A stretch of 64,000 nt of DNA from Phoebastria nigripes (GCA_035582835.1 JAYKAV010002779.1:465776-529775); one strand, 5' to 3'. Positions 1-12,800 are shown, counted from the stretch's first letter. Notes: generated by a model not told the origin, from the letters alone. Program-made: numbers and translations.

Positions 1-1604
1 CAAAAAGTCCTACTAAATTTCTTGTTAAAGATCATTGCCTTCATAATATGAAAGTGATTAAATGGTTGACATTTAACATGGGTAGTACCTAATTGTATGA
101 TGATTGACATCATTATACAAGGAAGAGGAAGAAAAACATATAAATGCATTAATGAACATTTGGATTGCCCAGTGGGAGAAGCCTGTCAGAATGGTCTGTA
201 TCATGCTAAAATTCAAACATGAAAGATGACAAATCTGAGGAACAAAGTGAAGGCACTAATACAAAACTGTATACCCTTCTCTTTACTCCCTTTCTATTTC
301 AGTACCATTACTATGAACAGGTCATTAATTCATTTGGTAGCAAGGCACAAATTTAATGTTCAGTATAAATAAATCTACAACTTCATCAAAACCCTTGAAA
401 GTACAGGTATATATATCTGCAAATTAGAATGGTACAAATAAGATATTTATGCCTTGCTTCTCAATTAATGTATACACTGCTACCTTGAGAAATTTTCATT
501 TTAACAAATGATTTTAAATTATGTCAGTTCCCATTTGCCTTCCTCAACTGTATTGTTTCAAAGTCATGAAGGTAATAAATAGATTAAAATCTTAAAAATA
601 TTTCCTTTTAGGTAAAACAAGAAAAAACCCCAAACTGTAGATATTCCATTACTGCAGCTAATGTCCATTTAAGAGCCTTTTGTACATAACACATATGTAG
701 AGGAAGCTAACACGGTATTGCCAAGGCATATTTAATTTTCTTAAAGAGTGTGATAGAAAAACATACTGAGACACTGTCTTAAAAGCAAATGAATGGATGG
801 CTCATCACCGGTTTTGCCTATTATTTTAAGAAGCGGTGCACAACCTTCAGCACACTCCACCAAGAGAGTGGTAGAAGTTCATATTAATGTCAGCTAAGAT
901 GAATCCTTGAAGTTTACAAAACTTCTGACTGTGAGTTTCAGAAATAAAGAAATAAAGTAAAAATATTGCAAGCCTGCAAGATGCCTCATGCATACAACAT
1001 CACCTTTAAAATATCACATTTGAAATAAAATACACAGTCACAGAAAAACCCCATAGTATAAAACATGAACTTATTTTCATTAAATACCTTAGATAATGAT
1101 TTTCTGAGATGAGATTTTTCTGTAAAGAACCTTTTGAGCAGGACAAGCATGTAACAGACTCTATCAACTGATATTTCAAAATCCTGGAAATTATTAGTAT
1201 TTCAAATATTAAGAAAATATAGACATATAGTCAAAGCTTTCACATTAACACTAATACCTCTGATTATCATAGAAAATGAAAAGAGCTATCGCAGGTAGCA
1301 ACATAAAATTATATACTCTGTGTAATTTTTCCTTAATTTTTCATGTTTGTTTACATGCCTTATCAACATTTTAAAGGGTAACAGCTTGTTTCAGTAAGAA
1401 TATAAATACTTATTAGATCAAATGGAAACATAAATAGTATTAGCCAAAGAAAGCATCACCAGGGTTCCTATTCTTTGATCTTGGTTTCTTAGCTTAAAGC
1501 TGTAGGAATTCCCACAGCTGTTGCAAAATTTGAACTCAAGAAGCAATAATAAAATATAAATTTTATTCTCCCAATGTTTCAGTTATTTACTTATTGAACA
1601 TCAC

Positions 1605-1622
1605 AAAAAAAAAAAAAAAAAA
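1605..1622 (+). repeat. A18 homopolymer
   Basis: Uninterrupted run of 18 A. There is no recognisable retroposed body immediately upstream, so it is treated as simple sequence rather than a retrotransposon tail. Confidence 0.9.
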
Positions 1623-2284
1623 TAGTGTCTGTTGTCACATTTTTGCATTGATCTAGCTCTTATGAAAGAGGAAGTTCATTCAGCAAAATGCAAATCTCTC
1701 TAAATAAGCTGGATTCCTTTTACAGTCTGGGAAAGAAATAGGCACTTCTAAGGAGTGGTTCACTTCAGGTTTTGGACTTCTGCTTTAGCATTAGATGAAG
1801 TGTGCCTTGGAAATGTATTTTTCTTTCAGCTGTCTGAAAAAGAAGCCTAAGTTGGCCAGATGTCTAAAATNAGGTAAAATGAATCCCACCCAGACTTTCT
1901 ATTGTTTGAAATTGTTCTATCAGCTGGTGAAAAATATCAGACTTTTTTTTTTTTTAGCACTGTAGAAAGAACAGCATATTTTTAACACTCAATTCAGTTC
2001 CGGCTTCTTTGCTTCTACTCTCACTACTGCATGTATTATTTCATGCTGGCAACCCCTTAGTATTTCACTTCATTTTATTCCTCTTGTTACTGATATTTGA
2101 TAGGTGACTTTTAGTCAGCCCAAGGGGCGAAGGGGAAGAACTGAGCAGAAAATCATTTATTCCAATGAAGACTCAAAACACTTGCATTTATTTGCCACAT
2201 TTGATATTCTATTATCTTGTAGTGAACCTATAATGGACAGTTGTAGACATGAGCTAGAAAACTTCTGGCTGATCCTACAGAAAT

Positions 2285-2316
2285 TAGTTTAGTACATATC
2301 TAGTTTAGTACATATC
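2285..2316 (+). repeat. 16-bp perfect tandem duplication
   Basis: The unit TAGTTTAGTACATATC occurs twice back to back (2285-2300 and 2301-2316) with no mismatch. A small, probably recent, local duplication. Confidence 0.9.
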
Positions 2317-2455
2317 CAAGTATTTATTGAGCTTAAGTAACAGCTGAACAGCAGTAAAAATACTGAAGTAAAAAATCGGTTTAAGTGTGTTTAGTTCTTC
2401 CTAATTTTAAGCACTTAATTCCTTTATTGAATATAGTCTAAAAAAATTGAACCAC

Positions 2456-3049
2456 TGTACTGGTTTTGGCTGGGATAGAGTTAATTTTCTTCATAGTAGC
2501 TAGTATGGGGCTGTATTTTGGATTTCTGCTGGAAACAGTGTTGATAACACAGGGGTGTTTTCATTATTGCCGAGCAGTGCTTGCACAGCTTCAAGGCCTT
2601 TTGTGCTTCTCACCCCACCCCACCAGAGAGGAGGCTGGGGGTGCACAAGAAGTTGGGAGGGGACACAGCCNGGACAGCTGACCCCAACTGACCAAAGGGA
2701 TATTCCATACCATATGTTGTGCTCAGCAATAAAAGATGGGGGAAGAAGAAGGAAGGGGGGCACATTNGGAGTGATGGCGTTTTGTCTTCCCAAGTAACCA
2801 TTATGCATGATGGAGCCCTGCTTTCCTGGAGATGGCTGAACACCTGCCTGCCGATGGGAAGAGGTGAATGAATTCCTTGTTTTGCTTTGCTTGTGTGCGC
2901 GGCTTTTTCTTTACTTACGAAACTGTCTTTATCTCAACCCACGAGTTTTCTCACTTTTACCCTTCTGATTCTCATCCCCGCATCCCACTGATAGGGAGTG
3001 GGAGAGGGGCTGTGTGGTACTTAGCTGCCCACTAGGGTTAATCACAGCA
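2456..3049 (+). mobile_element. Solo LTR of an avian endogenous retrovirus (subfamily A)
   Basis: A 594-bp LTR starts with TGTACTGGTTTTGGC and ends in GTTAATCACAGCA. A perfect 5-bp target duplication, ACCAC, flanks it at 2451-2455 and 3050-3054, and no internal sequence is attached. It is therefore a solo LTR left by LTR-LTR recombination. Its middle, roughly 2735-2870, matches the provirus LTRs at 43425 and 45212 but not those at 20559, 41475 or 47555. CpG sites have decayed (the CRE and the ACGCATGACGG stretch are mutated to TG/CA), so it is an older copy. It contains two ambiguous bases, at 2671 and 2767. Transcription in the active ancestor ran left to right. Confidence 0.93.
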
Positions 3050-3054
3050 ACCAC

Positions 3055-5479
3055 AAACTGCAGTGAGGTCTGCAACTATTCTTGTGCTCCATAACTCAGA
3101 CAGAAACTTGAACTGGGATCATCAGTAACATGTTATAAAAACACCAGTGCTTGAGCTCACATGATCTCCTGCTGGAGTTCAGGTCTTTTTCTTGCTTTTT
3201 TCTTTTGTTCTTCTAAACATAAACCCTTGGAACTCAATGAATAGCAACCTGTTTTATGCATCTGTTATTCTCCTGCTAATCTACATGATAATATAATCAG
3301 GAAGTAAGTTATGTCTCATTGCATTTTCTTTGCAATGGTTGGCCAAAACTGTAAGGATGAGTCAAAATTTTTTTGACAGGTTTAACTATCACAGTTATGA
3401 CCTTGTTGCAAATTTTGAGTTATCTCTGATTTTTCCTCTATATTTCTGCTTGATTCAAGCTCTGTGGAGGAATCCCTCTCAAGCTCTCCAGGTGCCAGGA
3501 ATTCAGCAGGTAAGAGGTCAGAGTTCCAAGAAAAACTACTGTATTTTAGAGTGCTCCTTTTCTTTCCAGTACTCCCCATTTTGCATGAAATTTGCTTCTG
3601 ACTTCCTTCTCCACTTGCAGCCTTAATTTTTTTATTCTGGTTTTACATTTAAGTGTCAGGAAGTGTTGATCACTTTTTCTACTGCATACCCCTGCTTTTG
3701 CTCATTGATGGTGCTGCTTTTCTAAGCACTTCTTACTGTTTTTACTTTTTTCTTTCAAATACCTTTCCTCTAGAATAAGAATCTTCATGGATGGTAATTT
3801 TTAGAAAAACAAGAGAGACTGAATTCCATACTTATCCCCCCCTTTTTTTTTTCCCCCTGAGTTTGGAAGCTAACTTCTGCAAAAAGTGCCCTTTTGCTTA
3901 TACTTCAGTTTTGCATTTTATGGAGGTACATCTTTTGCTCATCCATCAAAACAAGTTTTGCTACCTGTTTCCTTCCCCCTGACTCCCCAGAACTCTCTGA
4001 AGTTCTCTGCAAGGAACAGCACAATATTAATTAGGGAACATGACTCATTCACTGTTACTGTTACTCTTAAGAACCAACATTCTTTAAGAGTTGAAGAAGC
4101 CTTGTTCGTCTCACCTGTAAAAGCAACAACCTGAGTAAGAGAAAGCTGTTGAAAAGATGTCTTCAGAAAAGCTATACCAGAGATGGGCAATTTCCTTTAC
4201 TTGATGAATGTACTATTTCACTAAATTGCTTTAAGTTTTTTGTTTTGGTTGGGGGGGGGGGGGGGGGGTGTGTTAAGTAGAAATTAATACTTTATACTGT
4301 CAAAATAAATCTCAAAAAGTAAATCAAATATAACCCAACCTCACGTGACAAGTGCTGAAGTTGGGTATTATTTCTGCACCTTGCAAACAACAAATAAGCA
4401 TTTAATTCAGTAAGAACAGATGAATTTGTGCCAACAATTATATATTAAGACATGAACAACAGACCAGTCTTTTTTTTTCTGAGGCAATATACTACTGTTT
4501 CACTTTTTTGAACCAATTATTTTATTCTTTCATGTTACTTAAACGTTAATAAAGATTTCTCTATCTTTGTGATAGTTCTAACAAATATTGTCTCCTCTTA
4601 GATACGGCAACTCTAGCAACACATCAATTCTTCCTGTTTCCATGATCTTCACCTAGTTTTAAAATATAATTCTAAATATGATATAATCAGTGTATCTGGA
4701 GTCTATGCCAAGATCTAGTGTCCATACTGATTATTTAGCTATTAGCTGCAATTAGTGTCCTTGATCACTGTGTGAAGTAGTATCTGAGAAGAACAGATGG
4801 AGTTTATTGTTATAAGTCTCCAGATGTCTATGGAGAACCTGGGCAATGCTGTTAGCTGGTTGCTCATACTACCAGCACCTTCATTCTCATATGACATATG
4901 ATTTGGCGTGGGAATAACTAACCAAACAAGTAGGTCATGCTTCCAGGCCCTGGGGACAGAATAGCTAATGATGTTAAGTAAGGTAATAGTTTATGTGATG
5001 CCAGAAAGTAGTCCACAACTGATCTAAGATATGCATCAGGCTCCTACTGCTGATCAGTCAGCAGAGATGACCAGTAAACATTTTCAGATGGATTTGTTTG
5101 CTGTTCTGAAAAAATCTTTTGATGTCCTGCATAATAGTGACAGTAGTACACAGGATAGTGCTATAATGCAGCAATGAGGTTTGAGCTGATGTATATTGGT
5201 AAAACTGCTCTGAATTCTGGCCTAGAAACTTTTTGGAGGGGAGGAGCAGGGTAAAGCCAGAGAGTGGAAGAAGTTAGGAATATTCGAAGATAAAAGGCAA
5301 TAATGGGTGCTTTAGACTTCTTTACCTTTACTATAACTTAAATTTCTCCTTATTCCTTTTTTCATTTATCAGTTTCCTACCACCCACTGTTGAAACAGAT
5401 GAATATTTAATTATGAACCTGTGTACTCGGGGGAACCATAGATAGAGAAAGAACCCTTCTAATTAGTAATTCACACTGT
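3055..5479. other. Unique AT-rich non-coding DNA
   Basis: No gene or transposon recognised. It contains an 18-nt G-tract (4251-4268) and small open frames on both strands that overlap one another, for example 3886-4134 (+) against 3939-4190 (-). None resembles a known family. Confidence 0.65.
4251..4268 (+). repeat. G18 homopolymer
   Basis: Uninterrupted run of 18 G following TTTTGGTT. It can form a G-quadruplex on the plus strand, and its length in the assembly is likely unreliable. Confidence 0.9.
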
Positions 5480-5720
5480 TTCCGTGACACTGAAATACTA
5501 CTTCCTACAGTGTCTTTGTCCAGACGAGTCTTAAGTGCCCTACACACTTTGGCCTCCACACTTTTTTTAGCAGTCATTTTGACAACGTAATCACACCTCA
5601 TTGTCAGAAAGTTTATACAGACATTCAAACAAAATATCCCTCCTGAACTTTCATTCTTACCATCTTATACCACTGATACCACTCGAAGTAATTCTTGCTC
5701 TGTTGTTGGTGTATGTAGCC
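5480..5720 (-). mobile_element. Ancient CR1/L3-like LINE 3' fragment (tentative)
   Basis: Read on the minus strand, this stretch has the order of motifs typical of old amniote CR1/L3 tails. Plus-strand landmarks are TCTTTGTCCAGACGAG near 5511, TTGTCAGAAAGTTTATAC near 5602, and TTCTTGCTCTGTTGTTGG near 5692. It is strongly diverged, with no usable reading frame and no visible target duplication. The alternative is chance resemblance. A profile search against amniote LINE consensus sequences would settle it. Confidence 0.45.
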
Positions 5721-6534
5721 TCCAAAGGCTTCACATCCCCTCTTTTACAAGCTGAAAAACTAATTATGTGTATAATGCTCAAGTGAATGAATCACTGCTT
5801 AATCCCTAAATTTATTTTTTCTTGGAACTCTGGCCAAGAGTCAGTATTTCTGCAGCAATGTCTGCATTAGCTGGCAGAGTGGCACAACAGGAATTAACCT
5901 GTACAGCAAAAACATTGATGTTGAGGACCTGATGTTCACACTGGATTTGTTCTAAAGCATAACTTCAGAATGACTCCGGTTATGCAGATGCAAAACCCTT
6001 GAGTTTGAATCCATCTTCCTGTCCAGAGTTATGTGAAAGAAACCCAGCTGTGTGTTCTGATATTGCTCCACTACGCAAACCAAAGAGAATTAAGTGGGGA
6101 TGAGAGCGAGATTACTTTCAAAGCACACTCCTGTCCAATCTAAAACAGCAATGTAGATGCAGCTGGTTCCAAAGTACTTTAATGTGAATTCAAACACTGA
6201 CTGCAATAAAACTATACATCACAAATGAGATCGTATACTTGCTCTATGACTTATTATCCCTGCAGCTCAAAAAGCCCTTGTCACGATTCACTGTGGCCAC
6301 TGGAAAGGCCAAATTCCAATTGAAGTTGCTATTCAATATCCCAAGGGCTTTTTCATTTTAGTGTTTTGCAAGATTTCCTTTTTATTTAATACCCTTGCTA
6401 TAGGTTATATATTCTCAAATGTATTCAGTTGCAATTTCTCTTTTCTGAATCTCATATAAGGTGCGATTTTTTTTAGTAATGGTAAAGATAATTAGCCATT
6501 GAAACAATGTACTTAAGGTCATGATAAATTCTCT
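5721..6534. other. Unique DNA with one long-armed inverted repeat
   Basis: No gene or transposon recognised apart from the 12-bp inverted repeat at 6269-6353. Confidence 0.6.
6269..6353. repeat. Inverted repeat, 12-bp perfect arms, 61-nt loop
   Basis: Arm AAAAAGCCCTTG at 6269-6280 is perfectly complementary to CAAGGGCTTTTT at 6342-6353. The loop contains a smaller GGCC/GGCC hairpin (GGCCACTGGAAAGGCC). The overall size of 85 nt is in the range of a precursor hairpin RNA, but the loop does not extend the stem, so no microRNA call is made. Confidence 0.75.
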
Positions 6535-6703
6535 AAAATGTGAAGTTTTAAAATTGAGATTAGATTTATTTCTCAAATAGAGAGCCTTGCTCATCCTAAA
6601 GTTATACAGAAATCACTTGTTAAAATTCTATGGTCTGTGTTATGCAGGAGGTCAGACTAGATGATCATTATAGTTCCTGCTGGTCTTAAAATTTATGGAA
6701 CTG
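6535..6703 (+). mobile_element. Ancient CR1/L3-type LINE 3' tail
   Basis: The block TTCTATGGTCTGTGTTATGC followed by AGGAGGTCAGACTAGATGAT, then a CTGGTCTTAAAATTTATGGAA-like ending, matches the 3' end of an old CR1/L3 LINE group common to birds, turtles and crocodiles. Only the tail survives. Divergence is high, consistent with insertion long before the LTRs in this window. Confidence 0.75.
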
Positions 6704-6809
6704 CAAAACATTTTGATATTTTATGTGCATATTACTAATTCTTGGTCTCTTTCTGTATGATTTCTCTTTCCTTGGAGGTTTTCATAACACCTCCCAAATG
6801 AATTTAGTA

Positions 6810-7080
6810 TTATCTCCAAATTTCATTTACATGCTGTAAATTCAACTGAATATATTGCCATTTATCAGTNCACTGTTTGCAGTCCTTCAGCAAGTTTTCA
6901 TTCTGTGTGACAGTGTTCATATCCATGCCAATTTGAATTAATTTTGTGAGTAGAATTTCATTTGACACTATATCACATGCTTTAATAAAAGCTAGATATA
7001 AAACATCTACTCCATTCCCCTCATAAACTGGTTTTGTCACTTTATCAAAACAAAGTATTCATGTTTGTCTGGAATGATTT
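6810..7080 (-). pseudogene. CR1-type LINE reverse-transcriptase fragment, decayed
   Basis: The minus-strand translation (6810-7040, extending a few codons 5' to about 7080) reads FDKVTKPVYEG then GVDVLYLAFIKACDIVSNEI. This follows the conserved LINE RT block V-x-V-x-Y-L-D-F-x-K-A-F-D-x-V-x-x-x-I. The invariant catalytic Asp of that block (L-D-F) has become Ala (LAF). The frame continues through LLTKLIQIGM before losing similarity, and one base is ambiguous at 6870. This is an old, inert fragment. It is on the opposite strand to the adjacent LINE tail at 6535-6703, so the two are probably separate insertions. Confidence 0.65.
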
Positions 7081-9802
7081 GTACTTTGCAAAGCTATTTC
7101 TAATTTTGATCATGGATCACCAAGTGAGAGGTGCTAAACGGTGTTATAGATGTTTTCTTTACAAACTGAAGCCTTTAAAAATGTAACAGGAGATGAACCT
7201 CACACTAATTTGTAAATTTGGAATATATTCATACTTTCTTCCTACTCACCTCCCACAGCTGACAAACATATGCATTTCTTTGAGTTTCTAAGATACTCAG
7301 TAATGGTCATTGTCCATAAAAGTGGCCAGAGCTCTACCTTGATTCAGTTTGTCTCATAAAGTAGTGTGAGTAATATATACATTTTCTTTTAGCTTGTGCA
7401 CAAATAATCATGGGGCTAATGTTGAATATGGCTGCCTTATGAGAATATTTTTAGGCATAAATTCCATCTCTCACATCCCTGAATGCATAATAAACCAGAG
7501 GACCAGTCACTCTGTGATTCTCTGCCTATCTCCCAAGGACCGAAGCTAACTGTATTAAAACTGTTACTAAGAACGTATATATACAAAAATACAAATTCTC
7601 ACACATCTGCATTCAGAAGAAGAGGAAGAAAGACAAAATTAGGTAATCCATCTGCTAAAAACTAGACATCTAAATCTGAACTCTTCATCCTTTCATAGTC
7701 ATAGAGGGCCAGGTCTGAGATATAAGTTAGCTCAGGAGGTACTTTGTTAAAGACTTTGTTCTGCCTCATTCAGAGTGAAATAAAATTAGCTAAAGATGAG
7801 ACTCTTAGATCATTCATACCCCATGCCAGTATACAGGCACATAAAAGTTCTCTCTTGAAAAAAGTAGATTTTTGAACTGAAAAGGAAATGCATGGCAAAA
7901 ATCCACGCTCACCACTTTGTTAAAATATCTTTTTGTTTTGTTCTGCTCTGGAATTTAAGCATATCTTAAAAATAATAATAATGGCTCCAAAATTGAACTG
8001 TCATCAGCTGGATAGATTTATAAAATGGACAACTCAGTAAGTAATCATTTTCTTCTAATGATGCATGCAAATATTTGTAAAACCACTGGCTGCTGGCAGC
8101 TATGAAATCTTGCAGCTTATTTGCCTATATAGAGTTTATTACAGAGAGTGTTAGCAGCCTGTTGGGGTGCCAACTTTCTGAAATAGTCTGCTGCACAAAG
8201 GCACTTCCAAAAATTCATTGAGTAGAGTCTGCCAATGGAAATTAATTAACAGAAAGAAATTAAATGTGAGGATAAAACTATGTATCACATCAGCAGCCCC
8301 TATATTTATTTGAAATGACTGGCTTCTTCAGCCTTAGAACCAATATAAGATATTTATACTCACCTACACTCCCTTACAAGGATATATGCTTCTCAGGATA
8401 TCAAGCTCTTACTTCTTTGCAAGAAGTTTTGAGAAGAAGCTCAATGAAATATGACAGAATGCAAACCAAGTGTCATATTGCATCATTGTTTTACACAAAA
8501 ACATTGGAGTTCTTCAGTTCTGCTGGATATAAAGTTGCAAGAATAAGTGAAAAAAACTCTGTTTCATACAATCTTATGAGTGACTTCTTCCTGTCCTTTC
8601 CCTTTGCCTCCTCCCTGATAATTTGCAATGCTTAAATACACTGTATTTACTTCCTTATTTAGTTCATTATCATCTAGTAAAGGACACTGTCTTGTGCTGA
8701 ATTATGGGATTTCATAAATTATCTCATAAATCATGAGTTGTCATAGATCATAAGTCACCACAAGTAAGCTTCTTCTGTAATTCGAAAATAAGTGAGACTA
8801 TATTTCATGTTTTGGCTTAGGCTGTTGTGGACTATTTTCTTAAGTAAAACAATTGAACTTCTTAAATAGCTTCTTAAGTAAAATAATTGAATGCATTCAA
8901 AATTCATCATGCTTTTTTTTTTTACTTAATAGCTATGTAAGATCATTCTCACATTCTCATAATGTCTTTCAGTTATTTATTCTGCTTTTATTTGAGATGC
9001 TCTCATTATGTCACTCTAATATCCCAACATAATCTCTTAGCTTTCTTGGCCTTTCTCATCTCTGCCTGGTTTGCTTAGTTCCCTTGGCTGCTTCTGCAAG
9101 ATTTGTTGGTCATGCAGGGCCTGTCCATTCATCAGACTCTTCAGCATCACATAAAAAATACCCAAGTTAACTAGTGAACTGAATTTTCATTTTCTGTTTC
9201 CATTTATAGAGCAGCATTCAAAATAAGAATCTGCTTGGTGCTGAGTTCTTAAGCCTCTAATAGTCTGGGAAGACTATAGGAAATTGTCTTGCTGAAGTAA
9301 TTTTTTCTGCCCAGTTTGTACCTATCTCAGTGAGTCTGTTACCGTATGTAGGCACAGTTCCAGAAAAAGGATAAGGTGGTATTTTGCACATCGCAAGTTT
9401 CTACCAGGTTCAGCTCAGTAAATACCCAGGTGAATATTTCCTTTGGCTGGATTTTGTTCTTGGTAATAGCAATGGGAAAATTCTATTGATTTCAAGCATG
9501 CAAGAACAGACCTTATTTTTGTATAACTTAATGAAACAGGAAAACATTCTTTCTTTAAAAAATGATAGGGCACACTCCTTACAAAAGCAAATATAAGCTG
9601 TAACTCCTCACTGCTGATGTCCTCTGGTACATTTTGGTTCAACATATCTCTCTCCTGTGTTTTCATCTCATGCTTTTCCCAGATCAAAGGGAGCTGAGGG
9701 ATAAAGGAAGGGTTTCAATTACTGTAATAGGTCCAAGCTTCCTTGGAATTCACGGTTTTAGTATTTAAAATTAGAAATACTTTGTTAGTAATCTTGTGTG
9801 CT
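7081..9802. other. Unique AT-rich non-coding DNA
   Basis: No gene or transposon seen. An imperfect direct repeat is present: a 21-bp unit beginning TTCTTAAGTAAAA occurs at 8837-8857 and 8871-8891 with one mismatch. Open frames such as 8315-8635 (+) have no recognisable domain. Confidence 0.65.
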
Positions 9803-9825
9803 TGTGTGTGTGTGTGTGTGTGTGT
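9803..9825 (+). repeat. (TG)n dinucleotide microsatellite
   Basis: About 11 uninterrupted TG units, followed by a short TA-rich stretch (ATATATATA-like at about 9840). Potentially polymorphic and Z-DNA prone. Confidence 0.9.
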
Positions 9826-12800
9826 ATGTCTATACAAAAATATATATAGTCCTGTGACAAAATAGCCATCTGTTTTAGTATTTATTTGTGACATAAGACT
9901 AAACTTTACATCTCAAAATAGACAAAAGTGATTCTTCTTACACTCTCTTCTACCTCTTTACCAGAAATTTTGAGGGGAAATGTTTTCAAAGCAAAAGAAA
10001 GACATTAGCATAGCCACTCTTGCAAATCCTGGTCTATCTACCTGCAACCATATGCAAACTATAGAGAGAAAGGATAAATAGTCTCAAAATTAGATACAAG
10101 ATCTAAATGTGTACCACGCTCTGCAGATCTCTGCTCACACTGGCATCCCTGTTCATGTATTTGGCACTCGAACTTGCAAGAGGTTTCTGAGTAACAGCAA
10201 AGTGGGTCATTTCTGCAATGTCATACCTCCTGGGAGAAAAAAAAAAAAAAACAGACCAGAAGAATACTACTCCTAAGGGATAATAATATATGCAGTGCTC
10301 ATAAGTATCATGGATTCAGTGTAGGAAGAAGGGGAAAGCAAATGATAGTAGGTGCTGAAAAGGTTTATCATTTACATCCAACTGTACTATTTCTTAAAAT
10401 ATATTATTAACAGGTTGTGAATGCCCTGTATTATTTTAAAGATAATGGTTATCATGTCATTCAATGAAATTATACTATTAAATATAGATTTTACAGAAGA
10501 AAATTCAGTGAGATCTGCAAGTTTCACAAAGAGGCAATTAGCTATAATTTAACTATGAAATATTGTTTGCCAACATTTGTAGACATCTGCAGCATATGAG
10601 AATGGCCACCTCTACCTTACACAGTATCATTAAACTTGAGGATCAGTGTGTGCGTGCAGAAGGACTATGCCCAATGAACTGTTTTACATAAAGTGAGTCC
10701 ATCTTAACTGGCATAAGTTCAAGGGAGAAATACAAAAATATAAGGGATGCCATATGTACCCACAAATGAGCGTGCAGGTTAAAGTTTATGAGTAAGAATG
10801 CAGCTTGCAGTTTTCTTGATTGCATTTGGCTGTGGGACCTGCATTTTCAGTTTGTTTGGGTTTTTTTTTAAGTTGTTGGTTTTCCGTTTGAGGTGAAAAC
10901 TGAGCAGAGAGTAAGTCTGGTATTTTTTATATTCTTATAAATTATTTTTCTGAATTGGCTCAGTACCTGTGTCTTGGTTTTTTATGAGACTTACTTTCCA
11001 AACAGCATTTCATTTTAAATAGAAACTGTGTTTGTCAGCTAGTTCTCCAGGGTCTTTTCCAGTTAACTCCTTGAAGTCCTCAGACCTTCCAGAACCAATT
11101 CTGGGAAAGGTTTCTCAGCAAAGTTTTCCTTGGGGTGCAGTTTGTTGACTTCCATCTTAGAATCCTTCCTGCTTAAGGTCTTTCCCTACAACATCTCTTA
11201 GTAGATGACCAGTACCTGCAAGTTGCTGCATCCTCAAAGTACAAGCTCTTCCTCTAGCTCTGCGCTATGGAGGTACCTGAGAGGTGACCACCTAATATGA
11301 CCAAAGTCTTACAACTCTGTATTCCAGTTTTGGTATCATAGCGTACAGGTGCCTTGAGATCACTTTTGGCATGCACTTTTGGCATCCCAGTTGAAATTGA
11401 TAATTGAGTTAAGTGGGAATGTCTGGAATCCTCTGTACTATCTGTGTTCAAGTTAACCCATTTGTGGAAAGATACATTTCTAGTAAAATGTATGTGAATG
11501 AAGGGATAAGCTATAGCCTAGTGTAGAAAGGTATCTCATGGACTTGAGCTGAAATGATCCCTCAATGTGAGGAATAGGTTTGTCAGCAGACGATAAGGTA
11601 GTATGAACAGAGTGAAGCATGCAGATCTGAGGTAGTGACCTACCTGCTAGACATCTAAACTTCATTTCCAAAGTGCGTTTCTTCAGAGCTGTTTCAGAAA
11701 CAGGGCACTCAGTCCTGCTAAGAAGTACTTTTCTTTAAACCCCTGGGATTTCCCTGGTTGTGTTGTGATTGCAGTCAGGAGTGGGAATGCTATTAATCCT
11801 CTGACACAGAAGCCAGCAGAGGTAAGATCAAGTCAAGGTCATCCACATATTAGCTGGAGGAGCAAGACAAACAGCACAATGGGAAGAGTAAGGAGGACTA
11901 AAATTATTTACTGTCCCTTCTGCTCCCTCTCCAAGGCAAGGAGAAAAGGGCAAAAGAGAAGCTGTGAGAGAGTGGCCATCCTCTTCAGTCTGCTCCTGGG
12001 ACAGTGCTGCTGTGTGCTGCCTCTCCCCCCCCCCTCCCAACCCCTCAGTTTTGGCTGGCCCCAGGATTAGGAGCAAGCCCCTTGCAACCAGACCTTCTAT
12101 TGGAAACAGAAGTTCCATGTGCTGAGGGTTTATAGGACTGGACCCGCAATTTGCTCAATTACTAGTGTAAAGAAAACCATAGGGAACCTGAGTAACAGCA
12201 ACTCCTAACCAAGCACATTTGCACTTCATCTGAAACCCGGTATGATTTATCAGGATCACACCCCCTCCTTCTCCAGGATCTAAAGCAATTTGTGTAGCTT
12301 AAATCAACTATTAAATGTATAACTAGGAGATAAAATCACAAACCCAGATCTAATTGGTATAGCTTAAATTAAGTTTTACATTTATTGCTGGGAGATAAAA
12401 TTTGGATAGAATAACTATTACAACAGAATTAAGGAAAAGAAAATAGATACGGTGTGGGACCTACGGTAACTTTTATTTAAAACACATGTCTGATGGAGGC
12501 AGGAGTCTGCAGAAAACATCTGATACTACTGCACTGTAATCCCTATTTGCCAGAGCAACACCATTCTGGGTAGTAAGCATAAAATATTAAATCTTAAACA
12601 CGATGCTGATTTTGGAAAATATATAAAGACATGGGAAGTTCATTTGACAATGCATGCAGCTTATGTGTACAGAACACTACAAGAATTAGTCTCCCAAGGA
12701 AGATTTTTTTAACAGCAAGTTTTTTATAAAGGTTTAAAAGGTACAGACTAACAGAAACAAAACAACTGGGCAGATAAACTGGTGAAGATAATTACTTTAC

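Larger units (their letters stand above)
1..2450. other. Unique AT-rich non-coding DNA
   Basis: No gene, exon or recognisable transposon is seen. The only structure is low-complexity: an 18-nt A-tract at 1605-1622, a 13-nt T-tract at 1943-1955 and a short tandem duplication at 2285-2316. Open frames are short and have no family resemblance. Read as intergenic or intronic sequence. Confidence 0.7.

Noticed and set aside
3460..3510. CAG|GTAAGA donor-like site with a weak acceptor 50 bp upstream
   Set aside because: The acceptor TTGATTCAAG has a poor pyrimidine tract. One good donor is expected by chance in this length of DNA.
12275..12412. Resemblance of TGTAGCTTAAAT to vertebrate mitochondrial tRNA-Phe (nuclear mitochondrial copy)
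   Set aside because: Similarity ends after about 12 bases. No following tRNA arms or 12S rRNA sequence are visible.
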